A DNA stretch of 64,000 bases from CAYSSJ01 sp964433675 (GTDB lineage: Bacteria > Cloacimonadota > Cloacimonadia > Cloacimonadales > TCS61): the NCBI GenBank assembly GCA_964433675.1, contig CAYSSJ010000001.1, forward strand, positions 1 to 64,000, in the 5' to 3' direction. The translations under genes and the position numbers were made by a program. Each line of letters opens with the position of its first letter. Position 1 is the first letter of the stretch. Below, piece after piece: positions 1-9,144 of this stretch. The notes beneath the pieces are model-generated. The model saw nothing but the letters and a program-made list of their open reading frames with translations. It searched no databases and was not told the DNA's origin.

Positions 1-53
1 GCTTCGGCGTAAGCCGGAGCGTATCGAAGTGTGAGTTGGTGCAAGAGTAGCAA

Positions 54-116
54 GAGAATGTTGATTAGTTAATTTGTTGATTTGTTAATTGGTTAATTAG
101 TTGAATCGTTGAGTTG
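54..116 (+). repeat. 63-bp dispersed repeat, copy A
   Basis: This AT-rich stretch is built from GTTAATT/GTTGATT-like units. It aligns without gaps to the reverse complement of 55654-55716, with 54 of 63 positions identical by my hand count. An 18-base exact match is also shared in inverted orientation, 550-567 against 55626-55643, so the homologous block is longer than the core but interrupted here. Its function is unknown. Confidence 0.7.
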
Positions 117-157
117 CCTGCCCGGCTTGCCATGTGGAACCTGTCTGTTCCACTGTG

Positions 158-187
158 GTGAAATTTCGCAAGAAATATTTCACTGGG
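158..187 (+). repeat. 30-bp exact repeat, copy 1 (hairpin)
   Basis: It is identical over 30 bases to 576-605. The first 26 bases fold into a hairpin: seven pairs (GTGAAAT/ATTTCAC), a two-base bulge, three pairs and a GCAA loop. Both copies follow a TTGCCTGCC motif. A diverged relative appears at about 18625-18660. Confidence 0.75.
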
Positions 188-575
188 TTGATTAGTCTGC
201 TCAAAAATAGACCAGTCCTTCAGGGCTGGTATTTGTTTATGAAGATAGCATCTTTACGCCGTTCACGGCGTTGATAAGGTAAAACCGCAAAATTCCTCTC
301 TCAGTCTCTTCTCCCTGCTTTTCATACTTCGATACGAAACTCGATTCGAAAGAACTTCTTAGAAGAATGGAATCTCGTTTCTACTCAGTATGACGATTTC
401 TTGTTTCTATTAATTGCGGCGCAGCCAAATTCCCATCAATTCCGCGAATGAAGTGAGCAAATTCCTCTCTAAGTCCCTCAGCTTCTCCCTGCTTTTCTCA
501 AAAACTCATTACTCATCACTCAAAACTGCTTCACTTTCACTATTTCGTTTTGGTCATTGGAGAATTGCCTGCCTT

Positions 576-605
576 GTGAAATTTCGCAAGAAATATTTCA
601 CTGGG
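576..605 (+). repeat. 30-bp exact repeat, copy 2 (hairpin)
   Basis: Second exact copy of the 158-187 hairpin element, again preceded by TTGCCTGCC. The preceding 18 bases (550-567) match the 55.6-kb repeat in inverted orientation, which ties the two repeat types together. Confidence 0.75.
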
Positions 606-814
606 GGAATTTATTTGGTATTCGTGCTTGGGATTTGCTTAGTATTTGGTGCTTTCTCACCAAACCAATCCTCCTATCCACCTAACCTCCTATCTTCCTT
701 CTATCCTCTATCTTCTTCGCATGTAATTTCCAAATTGCTCCTCCAGAAAAAAAATAACTTGAAAAAAAGCTGGTTAAATTTTTTTTAGTTATCAAAATAA
801 AACTGGGAGGAAAA

Positions 815-985
815 ATGGCAGTAAAAATCGACAAAGAAACCTGTATAGGTTGTGCAGCTTGTATTGATTCATGTCCGGTAGAAGCATTGGCTATGGAAGA
901 AGACATAGCGGTGGTTGACGAAGAAAAATGCATCGATTGCGGAGCTTGTATCGACTCCTGTCCGGTTGGAGCTATCACAGAGTAA
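815..985 (+). CDS. 2[4Fe-4S] ferredoxin
   Basis: Encodes a 56-residue soluble electron carrier. Two C-x2-C-x2-C-x3-C-P motifs are visible: CIGCAACIDSCP near residues 10-21 and CIDCGACIDSCP near residues 39-50. This is the full signature of a clostridial-type ferredoxin carrying two [4Fe-4S] clusters, and the length is normal for the family. A GGGAGG ribosome-binding site ends five bases before the ATG at 815. A strong hairpin terminator follows at 1001-1031, so the gene is probably monocistronic. Its likely role is low-potential electron transfer between oxidoreductases and hydrogenase. The partner cannot be assigned from this window, although a hydrogenase operon lies at its far end. Confidence 0.95.
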   Translation: MAVKIDKETCIGCAACIDSCPVEALAMEEDIAVVDEEKCIDCGACIDSCPVGAITE

Positions 986-1000
986 TTCCGGACGAATTTC

Positions 1001-1031
1001 ACCCGTATCTTTTCTTGGATACGGGTTTTTT
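1001..1031 (+). terminator. Intrinsic terminator after ferredoxin
   Basis: A perfect 9-bp stem (ACCCGTATC/GATACGGGT, 1001-1009 with 1018-1026) has an 8-base loop and is followed by a T run. It starts 15 bases after the ferredoxin stop. Confidence 0.9.
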
Positions 1032-1210
1032 GTATTCTTTGTGTGAATCGGAGTGAAATATATGAAAAATAATCTAAAAGCTGAATGTTTGCTTGACAGG
1101 TTTTCAAACTTTCAGGATTTTATCTCACAATAATGTATATTAGACCATTATTTTTTATTTTTACCCTAAAATGTATAATTAAAACATGATTATGGTGTGA
1201 GGAAAAAAAG

Positions 1211-1999
1211 ATGCAAAGATATAAGTTAGTCGCAGATATAGGGAACTCCCATATAGTCTTCGGAGTATATGAGCATGATATACTACTAAAAGTCTGGAGG
1301 ATAAAAACCGATACCCAAATGACTGAAGATGAGTATTTCTCTACTATCAATGTCTTGTTGGAAAACAGTTCTATAGAGTGCAAGCGTATAGATAAACTGA
1401 TCATCTCATCCGTAGTACCGTCTCTTACGAGAGTGTTTTCTCATATGGCAGAAAAGTATTTCGAAAGTGAGTTGCTTAATGTGACGCCCTATCTCGATCT
1501 AGGTCTCAAATTTCCCATGTCAGATCCCGGTTTTATCGGTGCGGATCTCATCGTCAATGCCTATGCTGTCAAGGAGCTTTATGGGAAAAACTGCATAGTT
1601 TGTGATTTCGGCACTGCTACTACAATACAGTTGGTCGGAGCGGACGGTTATTTTCATGGAACTATCATCGCACCTGGGGTTCTCACAGCTTCTGCCAACC
1701 TGTTTCAAAAAGCCTCGCTCCTAGCGGCAGTACAGCTAAAAAAACCGGAAACCCTACTGGGAACCACGACCGAAACAGCTTTGCAAACTGGGATAGTGAC
1801 AGCAAATGCTATTATGTTGGATGGATTGATAGAAAGAATCCGAGCGCAATACAAAGATCTTGGCGAGATATTTACTGTGGCTACCGGCGGTATAGCGGAG
1901 CTTATCTGTGGTGAATGTGAACATGTGGATCATATCGAAAAAAATCTAACTCTGATCGGTTTGAACTTGATAGGAAATAAATACCCTGCTCATGTCTAA
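1211..1999 (+). CDS. coaX: Type III pantothenate kinase
   Basis: Catalyses ATP-dependent phosphorylation of pantothenate, the first step of coenzyme A synthesis, in the cytoplasm. The 262-residue length is normal for the CoaX family. Visible ASKHA-fold motifs include DIGNSHIVFG at residues 9-18 (phosphate loop), SSVVPSLT near residue 65, the GADL segment at 110-113, and DFGTATT starting at Asp132, followed by GTIIAPGV. The ATG at 1211 is preceded by a GAGGA ribosome-binding site. The stop overlaps the sprA start by 8 bases, so the two genes are probably translated from one message and coupled. No biotin-repressor (BirA) fusion is present. Identification is firm. Confidence 0.93.
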   Translation: MQRYKLVADIGNSHIVFGVYEHDILLKVWRIKTDTQMTEDEYFSTINVLLENSSIECKRIDKLIISSVVPSLTRVFSHMAEKYFESELLNVTPYLDLGLKFPMSDPGFIGADLIVNAYAVKELYGKNCIVCDFGTATTIQLVGADGYFHGTIIAPGVLTASANLFQKASLLAAVQLKKPETLLGTTTETALQTGIVTANAIMLDGLIERIRAQYKDLGEIFTVATGGIAELICGECEHVDHIEKNLTLIGLNLIGNKYPAHV

Positions 2000-4900
2000 A
2001 AAATATCTCATCACCCTGTTGCTGTTTATCATCAGCATGTCAGCCATCTGTGGCACATATCTGCCTTATATTTATTATATCGAAGGTGTACCTGTGTTCA
2101 GACACAATCGGGTAAATATGCTCAAAATGCAACCCGGACTCTCAATGAGCGCTACGCATCGCTATTCGTTGGAAAAGGATGTGTTCATTTCGTATATAGA
2201 GCTGGACTATGATAGTCAGCTAGTAGGTATTACTCCCAAATTGGGTGATGATATAGAGCTATTTCCCACAATGTACTATTCGTTCGACACTTATCTTGCC
2301 AACAGCTTCAAAGCGGAGTTTTACAGCTCTTTGAAGCAGATTACCGAAGAAGTGATAAAGGACAAGGAACGTCCCGATGCTCCCGGTTTGATCCCCGATA
2401 TCGTTATCGATCTACCGGAGATGGGACTACCCCGTCCCATCCGTAGGATTATGGGAGACAGAGGTGCCAGACTCAGCTTAGATGGTAGCCAAAGACTTAC
2501 ATTGGCGGGTAATATGCACTCTTCCGACCAAGTACTTACTGAGCAGGACAGACATCGTACCAGCTTCGATCTGGAGATGCGGCAGGATCTGAACCTACGA
2601 CTCAAAGGTACCATTGGTGAGAAGATCAATGTAAATGTAAACCATCGCTCTTCGCCGGATGATATCATAGATAGTCCTACGGAAGTGAACTTAAATTATC
2701 GTGGCGATGAAGATGAGATAGTGCAAACCATTGACGGTGGCAATATCGCTCTCGCGCTCAGGGGTTCCAGATTCTTTAGCTACAATGTATCGTCGGAAGG
2801 ACTTTTCGGTATCAAAAGCGATATGAAATTCGGCAATCTGGATGTGACGGCAATCTTGGGAAAAGATGAAGCAAAAAGGAGCACACAAAAATATACCGGC
2901 TCTGCTCAGGCGGATTCCACCGTCATCAATAGTCGCAGTTATGTCCCCCGAACGCATTATTACTTTCATGACCCTTATGAGTTGTATCAGATTTATACGG
3001 AAGCAGAAGTAAATGCCGAGAATCTACCGACGAGCTGGGCAGGCAATGCCAAAAAAACAGATGCATCCGGCAGATGGATCGTAAATGCAGAATTTTTGCC
3101 CGATCCGCAGGAACCGATCTATATCTATTTTGATGATGGGGTAGGAACCGGACTTCAAGCTACTACCGAGGGTATAGAAATAGGCAATCCGGATGTAGTT
3201 TACAATTTCGAGATTCTTTTGGAGGGAGTGGACTACACAATTGATTATGATGCAGGCTTTATCAGATTCAACAATTCCATCGAAAGGCGTCATACTATCG
3301 GGGCGGTCTATACTTCACGCGCAGGTATGAAGATAGGAAATGAATCAGCCGATCCGGTGGAAGTGAAACTGCTGAGGAAATCAAATCAGACTGTGGATGA
3401 TACTCAGTATTGGAAGCTGCAAATGCGCAATATCTATTCGCTGGGGATGAGTAATATCCAAAACGAAGGTTTCTCCTTGAATGTTTATAACGAAAATGAA
3501 GATAGAACTCCCAATTTTTATGTCCCCGATGATGTGGAAGATCCTACCGCTGTCGGCATGATGTACACTGATTATCTCAGGTTGGACAGTAATCAGGACG
3601 GAAAGATAGACGGTTATGACAACACGGTGGATCTTGCCGGTGGTCATATCATCTATCCGTTTCTTCGACCCTTCGATGATTTGGGCGATAGCGCTATCTA
3701 CGAAAAGGATATCAATAATATCTATAGTGACGATTGGCGCATGATGATGTCAGTAAGAGGTCAGATCGGGAGAGAACAGATATCGCTCGGACAGATGAAT
3801 ATTCTCCCCGGTAGTGTGGAGATCCATATCGGACCTTCCAAAAGAAAACTGACTGAAAAAGTAGATTATATCGTAGATTATGATTTCGGAGTTATAAATT
3901 TCTTGGATGAAGAAGCAAAAGACCCCGATACCGAGATAGAAATTACCTACCAGTTCAGACCGCTCTTTGCTATGGACAGCAGAACTATCATGGGATTTAG
4001 AGCCGATATGAACTTCAATCCCAATGTAAGATTGGGCGGAACTTTTATTTACCAATCCGAAACTGTGAAAGAGGAGCGACCTCGGGTAGGAAGCGAGAAC
4101 AGAAGTATCATCATGTCCGATATAGATGGTCAGATGGAATTCCGATTACCTTTTTTGACCAATTTGGCAAATGCTATTCCTTTGGTAAGAACAGATTCGG
4201 AATCTAAAGTAACACTATTTGGCGAAGCTGCGATGAGTATTCCAAACATCTATGGAAGTAAGTATCAGGAAGATAGAAAAGAAGCATATATAGATGATAT
4301 GGAGATGGTGGTCGATTCTTATCCATTGGGCATTTCCCGTACTTCCTGGGTGCCGGGTAGCAAACCATATAATACGCATCTTATCAAAGCCCGCCCAAAC
4401 TGGTGGAATGCGCAAAATATCTACGCCCGTGATGTTTATGACCCCTCTACTCTGACAGAGCGAGAGCAGCGTGAGAAAGTGTCTGCTCTTACAGTCAAGA
4501 TGATCCCGCCCGATCTCTCTACTCCCGGTACAACCAACAGGTATTGGGCAGGTTTGATGCGTTATGTGGGCAATGAGCTCGATTTTTCCCAAAAGGAGTA
4601 TATCGAGGTCTTGATAAAAGTAGATACACTCAGTGTCGATCCCGCACCGATCACAATGCATATAGATCTGGGAGATATCAGCGAAGACTTCTATACCGAT
4701 TTTGGTGGGAAAGGGGTTTTGAATACTGAGGATGCAAACAGAAACGGAGTACTCGACATTGGTGAGGATATCGGCTTGAACATGCGGAGCGGAGGGTATC
4801 CGCACGAAATTTATTCGGCAGACAGGAAATATGTAGAATACGATATCGGCGGTGAGACGGTAGTTCATGAAGAATATCCTTTTATCAACGGTACTCAAGG

Positions 4901-7900
4901 TAACGGTAAATTGGATACGGAAGACCTGAATGCGAACGGCCGCTTGGATTTGACCAATATCTATCTGGAATACTCACTCTCATTGCAGGAAGATCAATTT
5001 TTGGAAAGTGAATACAACGGCTGGCGACTATATCGCATCCCACTGCACAAAAGCGATAATTACCGTCGCGTTTCCGATACTCCCGGCAGAAATGCGAATC
5101 TGGATAAGATCAGTTTCGCCCGAGTTTGGTTCGAGATCGAAGATTTGGCTAAAGTACATATAGTCAATTTCGATCTGGTCGGCAACAAATGGGAAGATGC
5201 CAAAGTTCGAGATGAAAATCAGACAGTGGTCGGACCCGAAAGAGGTAGAGTCAATGTGGGTGTTACTGATAATCTTAAAGATCCGCATTATACACCGGCT
5301 CCCGGAACAGTTTATCAACGCGAAGGGGTTGATACTCGCGATCAAAGTCTCTATCTCGATTTTAGCAACTTGAATGTGGGCTACTCCGGTATGGTAAAGC
5401 AAAGATTCATGGATGCATTCAATTTATTGGGTTACAATAAGATTAGATTCTGGGTTTATGGCGAGAAACCCCGTGATGCTGCTCAAGGCGAAGATCTGGA
5501 AAAAATGGCTGTCATCCGCTTAGCTGCCGATTCACTTACCTATTACGAGATCAGGCATCCTATAAAGATCCATGATTATAACTTAGCGGGAATGGAAGAA
5601 GACAATTGGTATTCGATCGAATTCGATTTCTCCGATCTTACCTATATCAAATCGATAGAAAATGATCCCGATAAGGTGTATCAAAAAGGTGATACTTTCT
5701 ATTATGATAAGGATGACTATACTTTCGGAATGCGCTACCGCAATACTCCGCCTACCTTGTCCAATGTGCGTGAGATCTGGCTTGGTATAGTAAATGAAGA
5801 TGAAGAGGACGCTTCTGCATTTACCGGTAGAGTCTATTTCAACGATATCAGAGTAGCAGATCCATACGAGGATATAGGCTTCGGAACGCAGGCAAGTTTC
5901 AATCTTACAATCGCTGACCTTACCAATCTGGATATTAGTGCCGAATGGACATCTACCAACTTCCAAACTTCCGCCTCCCGAACTCAAAGACCTTCTTATA
6001 CCGATAAGACGCAGTTCAATATCAACAATCGCTGGTTCTTACACAAGTTTTTCCCCGGGCATTGGGGGTTGAATATGCCACTTACACTCCGAAGGGATTA
6101 TTCTTATGGAATCCCACGTTTTAAAGCAAATTCCGATGTCCTGCGCGAAACCCTTACAGAGGAAGAAAAAGAACGGGAATACAGCGAAAACCTGACCTAC
6201 AGAGCTGATGTCTCGCTCAGACAAACCAAAAAACCGGAAAACAAGATCTTGGCTTATACACTCAGCAGTATGAGTGTAAGCTCTAATGTGGAACAAAGGT
6301 TCAACCGCACTCCGACAAATGCAGATACGACAATGTCCTACGGTGGTAAATACACCTATGATCTTACCTTCCCAAAAGAATCTCTGGCGATCAATCTTTT
6401 CCCGAATTATCAATTTTATGCTTTCCCGAATGTGATAAATAACTCCCTGACCTACCGTGCTGATTTCCCCAATCGTTGGCGTTGGGAGACCAGACAGGAT
6501 ACTACCGGCTGGGTTTGGAATGAGCAGCAATCTCAGGAAGCGCAAACATTATCTACCGAATCTTATATCAAATATGATATCCTTACAGATATTGCTTCTT
6601 CTTACAAACTGAATACCACTCGCGATCTACTGCGTGAAGGGGAACTTCTGGGTCTGCCACTGGGACACGAGACCAAAAGGAACCAGGAGATCACCTTGGA
6701 TTATACCCCAAAATATTACGAAGATGTGTTCAGCCTATCTAGCAATGCACGCATTACCTATAACGAAGACCAAGTTTACTTAACGCAGTCCGATAGTTTG
6801 TACTACAGAGGCAGGGTCAATCGGGATATTACTAACCGTTTGACTATAAAGAACAAAGACATGATCTCCCGCTTGGTGAACAAACTCAGCCCGAAAGAAC
6901 TGGAAAGAGAGGAACAACGTGCGGCTCAACCCGCAGCTCCGCAGGCAATGCAGCAGCATCCTCTCTACGAAGATATCATCAGACAACTCGAAGATCCATC
7001 GCTCTCTCCCGAAGAAGAGGAAGAACTGCATATTATGCTGGAGAATATCGAACGACAGGTGCAGGAAGAAGAGCCGGAAGATCCCGAAAGAAAAGAAGAG
7101 CCGGAAGATCCGGATAAAAAAGAAGAACCGAGGGAGCCGACAAAAAGACGTCCCAATATCTTTGTCTCCATGCTCAGGTTTGTTGGCAGATTGGATAATA
7201 TAACTATCAACTATAATAATCGTTACAATACCAGCTACGACTATCGCGAAGAGAGACCGGAATTCTGGTACCAACTCGGAATACCCAATATTCTCACCGA
7301 CGAAGAGCTGACTTTGCGCTCGATATCCGACCGTATCTCCACCTCGGCTGCTTTACCGATTTTAAATAACCTCACAACTAATTGGTCATATTCTTATGAG
7401 ATCACCAAACGCTACGGACATACTTCCAGACAGACTATCACCACCACTTTCCCCAGTGTTAGTGTATCTCTGACAGGATTTGAGAAGATCATCCGAGCGG
7501 AGAGATTCCTGAACAGTTCCAGATTGAACTCTTCGCTTTCAGTTACCAATATAGACGAAGGAGATATCGGCTGGGACGAACCCCAGATCGAGCAGACTCG
7601 GCTGAATCTGACCCCCGTATTGTCCTGGCATGCAAACTGGGCAAACGATATCACCAGCACTATCGCTGCCAATCATACACAAAGCAGAAGAGTAGCACAC
7701 AATCCGACCTATGATGTGGTGAGTAAGACTTTGAACCAATCACTCAACTCCAGTATCTCCTATTCTTTCTCTGCTCCGACAGGATGGGATATCCCACTGT
7801 TGGGCAATATTGCCTTTGCTAACAAAATGACCGCCGACCTTTCCTTTAACTTGGAGAGAACCTACAATACTACCAAAGGTCAACAGGACACCATGGTAGA

Positions 7901-8063
7901 TGTGGATAGGATAAAATACAGTATCAAACCGACCGCTTCATACGAATTTAGCAGAAGTATAGATGCCGGTCTTACCAGTAGCTACGATTGGAACCGTGAT
8001 CGTAGAAGTGGCATCACTACTTCGACTTTCCGGCTTGGTGTATTCATCGAGATCACTTTCTGA
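1992..8063 (+). CDS. sprA: SprA/Sov-type T9SS outer-membrane translocon
   Basis: A 2023-residue protein with an N-terminal signal peptide (about residues 1-20) and many alternating beta-strand segments. The region around residues 155-310 carries hallmarks of SprA: GARLSLDGSQ, the KGTIGEKINVNVN segment, DEIVQTIDGGNI and GLFGIKSDMKFG. SprA forms the giant beta-barrel of the type IX secretion system in Bacteroidetes and moves folded cargo across the outer membrane. Bacteroidetes SprA is usually somewhat longer. A charged triplicated insert occupies residues 1693-1719. The gene overlaps coaX by 8 bases and precedes a lipid-transport operon. Cargo proteins with sorting domains are encoded at 23-33 kb. 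I see no other T9SS core genes here (PorV or GldKLMN types). Confidence 0.88.
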   Translation: MSKKYLITLLLFIISMSAICGTYLPYIYYIEGVPVFRHNRVNMLKMQPGLSMSATHRYSLEKDVFISYIELDYDSQLVGITPKLGDDIELFPTMYYSFDTYLANSFKAEFYSSLKQITEEVIKDKERPDAPGLIPDIVIDLPEMGLPRPIRRIMGDRGARLSLDGSQRLTLAGNMHSSDQVLTEQDRHRTSFDLEMRQDLNLRLKGTIGEKINVNVNHRSSPDDIIDSPTEVNLNYRGDEDEIVQTIDGGNIALALRGSRFFSYNVSSEGLFGIKSDMKFGNLDVTAILGKDEAKRSTQKYTGSAQADSTVINSRSYVPRTHYYFHDPYELYQIYTEAEVNAENLPTSWAGNAKKTDASGRWIVNAEFLPDPQEPIYIYFDDGVGTGLQATTEGIEIGNPDVVYNFEILLEGVDYTIDYDAGFIRFNNSIERRHTIGAVYTSRAGMKIGNESADPVEVKLLRKSNQTVDDTQYWKLQMRNIYSLGMSNIQNEGFSLNVYNENEDRTPNFYVPDDVEDPTAVGMMYTDYLRLDSNQDGKIDGYDNTVDLAGGHIIYPFLRPFDDLGDSAIYEKDINNIYSDDWRMMMSVRGQIGREQISLGQMNILPGSVEIHIGPSKRKLTEKVDYIVDYDFGVINFLDEEAKDPDTEIEITYQFRPLFAMDSRTIMGFRADMNFNPNVRLGGTFIYQSETVKEERPRVGSENRSIIMSDIDGQMEFRLPFLTNLANAIPLVRTDSESKVTLFGEAAMSIPNIYGSKYQEDRKEAYIDDMEMVVDSYPLGISRTSWVPGSKPYNTHLIKARPNWWNAQNIYARDVYDPSTLTEREQREKVSALTVKMIPPDLSTPGTTNRYWAGLMRYVGNELDFSQKEYIEVLIKVDTLSVDPAPITMHIDLGDISEDFYTDFGGKGVLNTEDANRNGVLDIGEDIGLNMRSGGYPHEIYSADRKYVEYDIGGETVVHEEYPFINGTQGNGKLDTEDLNANGRLDLTNIYLEYSLSLQEDQFLESEYNGWRLYRIPLHKSDNYRRVSDTPGRNANLDKISFARVWFEIEDLAKVHIVNFDLVGNKWEDAKVRDENQTVVGPERGRVNVGVTDNLKDPHYTPAPGTVYQREGVDTRDQSLYLDFSNLNVGYSGMVKQRFMDAFNLLGYNKIRFWVYGEKPRDAAQGEDLEKMAVIRLAADSLTYYEIRHPIKIHDYNLAGMEEDNWYSIEFDFSDLTYIKSIENDPDKVYQKGDTFYYDKDDYTFGMRYRNTPPTLSNVREIWLGIVNEDEEDASAFTGRVYFNDIRVADPYEDIGFGTQASFNLTIADLTNLDISAEWTSTNFQTSASRTQRPSYTDKTQFNINNRWFLHKFFPGHWGLNMPLTLRRDYSYGIPRFKANSDVLRETLTEEEKEREYSENLTYRADVSLRQTKKPENKILAYTLSSMSVSSNVEQRFNRTPTNADTTMSYGGKYTYDLTFPKESLAINLFPNYQFYAFPNVINNSLTYRADFPNRWRWETRQDTTGWVWNEQQSQEAQTLSTESYIKYDILTDIASSYKLNTTRDLLREGELLGLPLGHETKRNQEITLDYTPKYYEDVFSLSSNARITYNEDQVYLTQSDSLYYRGRVNRDITNRLTIKNKDMISRLVNKLSPKELEREEQRAAQPAAPQAMQQHPLYEDIIRQLEDPSLSPEEEEELHIMLENIERQVQEEEPEDPERKEEPEDPDKKEEPREPTKRRPNIFVSMLRFVGRLDNITINYNNRYNTSYDYREERPEFWYQLGIPNILTDEELTLRSISDRISTSAALPILNNLTTNWSYSYEITKRYGHTSRQTITTTFPSVSVSLTGFEKIIRAERFLNSSRLNSSLSVTNIDEGDIGWDEPQIEQTRLNLTPVLSWHANWANDITSTIAANHTQSRRVAHNPTYDVVSKTLNQSLNSSISYSFSAPTGWDIPLLGNIAFANKMTADLSFNLERTYNTTKGQQDTMVDVDRIKYSIKPTASYEFSRSIDAGLTSSYDWNRDRRSGITTSTFRLGVFIEITF
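7068..7148 (+). repeat. 27-bp tandem triplication inside sprA
   Basis: Three in-frame 27-base units (7068-7094, 7095-7121, 7122-7148) encode EEPEDPERK, EEPEDPDKK and EEPREPTKR. The third is diverged. They lie in a charged, probably disordered linker between beta-rich parts of SprA. Copy number could vary between strains without breaking the frame. Confidence 0.85.
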
Positions 8064-8196
8064 TGTGAAAGACAATGTGGCAGGAGAGCAGAAATGCAAT
8101 CAGAGAGCATATACCACAAAAAAATCATCCAACTCAGTCTTTTTCTTGACACAAGATCAATAGTATATATTAGATGCACCAAATAAGGAGAGCGAA

Positions 8197-9132
8197 ATGA
8201 TAACGAAAGCTCAAAAATTCAGGTTAGGGATTTTTATCATCGTGTTATCCATACTGATGATCATCTTCATTGTATTGATCATCGGTACCAGATTCATGGA
8301 GAAGCACGATACGTATTATATCAATTACCGTGATGTTTCCGTGTCCGGCTTGCAAGTGGGAAGCAGTGTGAAATATCATGGCATAGAGATCGGCAGAGTA
8401 GAAGATATACAGATAGATCGCGAGGATGTTCAGAATGTGATCGTTACTATAAATGTAAGGGAAGGAACGCCTATCAAAGAGGATGTAAAAGCTACACTCA
8501 CAGCTGTAGGCATCACAGGGATGGTGCAGATCGAGTTGTTTGGCGGCACTGCCGAGGCAGATCTTCTCGAACCCGGCTCCGATATTACTCCCGGTATCTC
8601 TATGTTTGCCTCGATCACCGGTACAGCAGAGATAATTGCAGAAAAGCTGGAAGTGGTATTGAATAATATCGGTGAGTTGACCAGTTTCGAGAATAGACGC
8701 AGATTTGACAATATCTTGGCAAATCTGGATGAGGTAGTCGAATCTAACAAGGAGAATGTAAACTCGATGGTTGCCAATTTGGATATTACCGTAGCCAACG
8801 TAGCCGAGATAAGCATTTCGGCAAACAGAGCCATGGAAAGATTCGATGAGATTATCAATTCCGAACAAATAGACAACATCTTAGTAAATACGGATCATGT
8901 TACCACACAATTAGCAAAGGCCGATCTGGAAAAACTGGTCGAAGATATGAATTCTGCAATAGTGCAAACTGAAATGGCATTCAAGCAGATCGATCTCACT
9001 ATGCTGCGTGCCCGCCCCGATCTGTTGTATTCGCTGGAATCACTACGAGAAACTATGGAATACATTAACGAATTTTCCCGCCTTATCACCGAGGATCCCT
9101 CTGTTTTGTGGCGATCACGAAGGCAACAATAA
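8197..9132 (+). CDS. mlaD: MCE (MlaD-like) substrate-binding protein
   Basis: A 311-residue inner-membrane-anchored periplasmic protein of the MCE family, which binds lipids and hands them to or from an ABC transporter. One transmembrane helix lies near residues 10-30. A single MCE domain follows at about 38-117 (YRDVSVSGLQVGSSVKYHG, then GITGMVQIELFGG). The C-terminal half is predicted helical, rich in VANLD/NILVNTD-like heptad segments, consistent with a coiled tail or needle. An AAGGAG ribosome-binding site precedes the ATG. Together with the next three genes it makes a full MCE transporter. The substrate is presumably phospholipid by analogy with Mla, but it is not shown by the sequence. 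Confidence 0.9.
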   Translation: MITKAQKFRLGIFIIVLSILMIIFIVLIIGTRFMEKHDTYYINYRDVSVSGLQVGSSVKYHGIEIGRVEDIQIDREDVQNVIVTINVREGTPIKEDVKATLTAVGITGMVQIELFGGTAEADLLEPGSDITPGISMFASITGTAEIIAEKLEVVLNNIGELTSFENRRRFDNILANLDEVVESNKENVNSMVANLDITVANVAEISISANRAMERFDEIINSEQIDNILVNTDHVTTQLAKADLEKLVEDMNSAIVQTEMAFKQIDLTMLRARPDLLYSLESLRETMEYINEFSRLITEDPSVLWRSRRQQ

Positions 9133-9144
9133 AGGATGGTTATT

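Larger units (their letters stand above)
1..814. other. Hairpin- and repeat-rich non-coding region
   Basis: No convincing gene lies here. Five compact inverted repeats occur in the first 270 bases. 1-20 has an 8-bp stem with a GTAA loop. 135-152 is TGGAAC/GTTCCA. 158-183 has a 7+3 bp stem, a 2-nt bulge and a GCAA loop. 211-230 has an 8-bp stem with a TTCA loop. 257-270 is CGCCG/CGGCG with a TTCA loop. The 158-187 element recurs exactly at 576-605. A pyrimidine-rich imperfect direct repeat occupies about 291-322 and 460-498. Part of the region (54-116 and 550-567) matches, in inverted orientation, sequence at 55.6-55.7 kb. This suggests a dispersed intergenic repeat or a structured RNA rather than decayed coding sequence. 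Confidence 0.6.

Noticed and set aside
414..788. 124-codon open frame at the left edge
   Set aside because: It has no ribosome-binding site, low-complexity Ser/Leu/Phe composition, and covers repeat and hairpin elements shared with intergenic DNA.
1093..1141. TTGACA and TATATT upstream of coaX
   Set aside because: The two elements are 37 bases apart, too far for a single promoter.
6965..7210. Minus-strand frame encoding Gly-Ser repeats
   Set aside because: It is the antisense reading of the 27-bp tandem repeat inside sprA.
8146..8173. TTGACA with TATATT/TATTAG upstream of mlaD
   Set aside because: Spacing is 14 bases to TATATT or 16 to the weaker TATTAG, so it is less convincing than the three promoters listed.
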